64,000 bases of DNA from Streptomyces jumonjinensis (GTDB lineage: Bacteria; Actinomycetota; Actinomycetes; Streptomycetales; Streptomycetaceae): NCBI RefSeq assembly GCF_009600885.1, contig NZ_VCLA01000004.1, forward strand, positions 1 through 64,000. The letters are read 5' to 3'. The translations under genes and the position numbers were made by a program. The notes beneath the pieces are model-generated. The model saw only the letters and a list, made by a program, of their open reading frames with translations. It was not told the DNA's origin and did not search any database. Shown in pieces: positions 62,494 to 64,000 of the stretch (position 1 is the stretch's first letter; each line of letters begins with the position of its first letter).

Positions 62494-63549
62494 GTGGCCC
62501 GCGACTACTACGACGTGCTCGGCGTCCCCCGTACCGCCGACGCCGCCGAGATCCAGCAGGCGTTCCGTACCCTGGCCCGCCGCCACCACCCGGACATCAA
62601 CCGCGATCCGGCCGCCGAGGAGCGCTTCAAGGAGATCAACGAGGCGTACGGAGTCCTCGCCGACCCGGACACCCGGGCCCGGTACGACCGCTTCGGCGCG
62701 GACTTCCGGCAGATCCCGGAGGACTACGACGAGCGCGTCGCCGCCGCCCAGGGCTTCGGCACAGGCGGCGCGTACGGAGACGGTCCCTTCCGGGGCGGCG
62801 GTCCCTTCCGGGGCGGCCGGGGCCGGACCGGACCGGCCGCGGAGGGCTGGACGACGGCCGGCTTCGACACGTCCGGCGTCGACTTCGAGGACCTCTTCGG
62901 CGGGATGTTCGGCGGCCGGGCGGGCCGGGCGGGCCGGGGCGGCGGGCCGGCGCCCGGCGCGGACCAGGAGGCCGAGCTCACCCTCACCGTGGAGGAGGCC
63001 TACCGCGGCGGTCGCCGGAAGATCACCCTCGGCGGGCCCGGCGGGGAACGCGGCTATGACGTGAACATCCCGGCCGGGGTGATCGACGGCCAGCGCATCC
63101 GGCTCGCGGGCGAAGGCGGCCGGGGGCACGGCCCCGGCTCCGCCGGGGACCTCTATCTCGTGGTCAGGATCGCCCCGCACCCCCGCTACCGGCTCACCGG
63201 CCGCGATGTCCACGTCGATCTGCCGGTCACCCCCTGGGAAGCGGCGCTGGGCGCGACCGTGCCGGTCAGCGGCCCCGGCGGCACCGCCAAGGTCCAGGTG
63301 CCCCCGGGCACCTCCACCGGCCGCCGGCTGCGGCTGCGCGGCCAGGGGATGCCCCACCCCAAGGGCTCCCCCGGCGACCTCTACGCCGAGATCCGGGTGA
63401 TGGTGCCCGCCGCGCCGAGCGGGCGTGAACGCGAGCTGTTCGAGGAGCTGGCCGCCGTCTCGACCTTCGATCCGAGAAGCCCGAGGAACCCGAAGAACCC
63501 GAGAACCCGAGAAGCCGAGAGCCCGAGGAACCCGAGGAAGCAGCCATGA
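62494..63549 (+). CDS. dnaJ: DnaJ-type co-chaperone without zinc finger (CbpA-like)
   Basis: 351 residues. The J domain carries HPD in ARRHHPDINR, then a Gly/Arg-rich linker, then the two beta-barrel substrate domains (LTVEEAYRGGRRKITLGG; HVDLPVTPWEAALGATVPV). The four CxxCxGxG zinc repeats of classical DnaJ are absent, so it is a type II (CbpA-like) J protein. The tail is an Arg/Asn/Pro/Lys-rich repeat. The start is GTG at 62494. Its stop overlaps the next ATG. Confidence 0.92.
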   Translation: MARDYYDVLGVPRTADAAEIQQAFRTLARRHHPDINRDPAAEERFKEINEAYGVLADPDTRARYDRFGADFRQIPEDYDERVAAAQGFGTGGAYGDGPFRGGGPFRGGRGRTGPAAEGWTTAGFDTSGVDFEDLFGGMFGGRAGRAGRGGGPAPGADQEAELTLTVEEAYRGGRRKITLGGPGGERGYDVNIPAGVIDGQRIRLAGEGGRGHGPGSAGDLYLVVRIAPHPRYRLTGRDVHVDLPVTPWEAALGATVPVSGPGGTAKVQVPPGTSTGRRLRLRGQGMPHPKGSPGDLYAEIRVMVPAAPSGRERELFEELAAVSTFDPRSPRNPKNPRTREAESPRNPRKQP

Positions 63550-63938
63550 GAGTCGATGAGCCGCCCCCGGCCGGAAGGGCCACCGGGGCAGGAGCCGCTC
63601 CCGGCGCCCGCCGGTACCCGCTGGTGCGGATCCACCGGACCGGCCCCTACCGGCTGCCGCTCGCCGGCGTCGCCCGGCGCAGCGGACTGCCGCCCGACAT
63701 GGTCCGCCGCTTCGTCGCGCTCGGGCTGGTGGACGCCGAGCGGGACGCCGCCGGGCGGCTGTGGTTCCGTACGACCGCCCCGTCCGCCCTCGCACGGGCG
63801 CAGCGGCTACGGGCCGGGCTCTGCCTCAACTACGCGGCCGTCGGGGTCGTCCTGGATCTGCTCGACCGGATCGAACGTCTGGAGACCGCGCTGCGGCAGC
63901 GGGAACGCGCCGCCGAGGAGCGAACGCCATGGACATGA
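63546..63938 (+). CDS. CbpM/MerR-like chaperone modulator or HspR-related regulator
   Basis: 130 residues. A MerR-like helical domain (LPLAGVARRSGLPPDMVRRFVALGLVDAERD) is followed by a helical tail (LNYAAVGVVLDLLDRIERLETALRQ). This fits CbpM, the modulator of CbpA-type J proteins, and is also distantly like HspR. Position after a zinc-finger-less dnaJ favours CbpM. The ATG overlaps the dnaJ stop (ATGA), and its end overlaps the clpB start. Confidence 0.75.
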   Translation: MRVDEPPPAGRATGAGAAPGARRYPLVRIHRTGPYRLPLAGVARRSGLPPDMVRRFVALGLVDAERDAAGRLWFRTTAPSALARAQRLRAGLCLNYAAVGVVLDLLDRIERLETALRQRERAAEERTPWT

Positions 63939-64000
63939 ACCGCCTCACCCAGAAGTCGCAGGAAGCCCTCCAGGAAGCGCAGAGCACAGCGGTACGGCTG
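63929..64000 (+). CDS. clpB: ClpB disaggregase, N-terminal fragment
   Basis: Only 24 codons are in the window: MDMNRLTQKSQEALQEAQ matches the start of ClpB. It overlaps the previous gene by ten bases, so the whole chaperone set dnaK-grpE-dnaJ-cbpM-clpB is one operon. The rest lies beyond the window. Confidence 0.88.
   Translation, partial: MDMNRLTQKSQEALQEAQSTAVRL

Overview
The window is high-GC actinobacterial DNA, almost certainly Streptomyces. Supporting signs are a very strong third-position G/C bias, frequent GTG and TTG starts, Streptomyces-type regulators (LAL/LuxR, StrR-like, OmpR pair, PucR), a sugar importer without its own ATPase, and a dnaK-grpE-dnaJ locus. No rRNA, tRNA, CRISPR array or insertion sequence was recognised.

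Region 1 (1-22.5 kb) is the flank of a nonribosomal peptide cluster built on 4-hydroxyphenylglycine (Hpg) and 3,5-dihydroxyphenylglycine (Dpg). The first gene, cut by the window edge, begins an NRPS with an adenylation domain. Around it lie an ABC exporter, an MbtH-like protein, a two-component system, an alpha/beta hydrolase, dpgABCD, an Hpg/Dpg aminotransferase fused to an Hmo-like domain that has lost its catalytic residues, a LAL regulator, prephenate dehydrogenase, hmaS, hmo, a StrR-like regulator and a DAHP synthase. Both precursor pathways are therefore complete, from shikimate entry to amino acid. No halogenase, Oxy-type P450 or glycosyltransferase is seen in this part, which fits a largely undecorated peptide such as feglymycin better than a glycopeptide; the product itself is not determined by what is visible. 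Four dyads match GTCCAA-N16/17-TTGGAC, the site type described for Bbr-family StrR-like activators, and so probably define the StrR-like regulon.

Region 2 (23-33 kb) looks like ordinary chromosome: a DUF350 membrane protein, an AdaA/AlkA-type repair fusion, an FGGY carbohydrate kinase, a protein of unknown function, an APC permease, a secreted PQQ-type sugar dehydrogenase homologue, a DoxX protein and a small membrane protein.

Region 3 (33-52.5 kb) is the most interesting part and I do not recognise it as a described cluster. Two paralogous glycosyltransferase-like proteins bracket most of it; the second is fused to a degenerate SDR domain. Between and beyond them lie a GNAT protein, a methyltransferase, a stand-alone N,N-dimethylformamidase-like protein, a HAD hydrolase, an AGAT-type amidinotransferase, a carbohydrate ABC importer, a radical SAM enzyme, a tightly coupled epimerase-NUDIX-GHMP kinase operon, an adenylation-domain stub coupled to a carrier-condensation protein with a broken HHxxxDG motif, and a P450. 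The content suggests a guanidinylated, sugar-containing small molecule with an aminoacyl step.

Region 4 (52.6-64 kb) holds a DUF1275 protein, a TetR regulator with a clear operator, a GtrB-GtrA fusion followed by a polytopic GT-C-like protein, a PucR regulator, and a second-type chaperone operon (dnaK, grpE, zinc-finger-less dnaJ, cbpM-like, start of clpB). Short in-frame or intergenic tandem repeats recur throughout the window.
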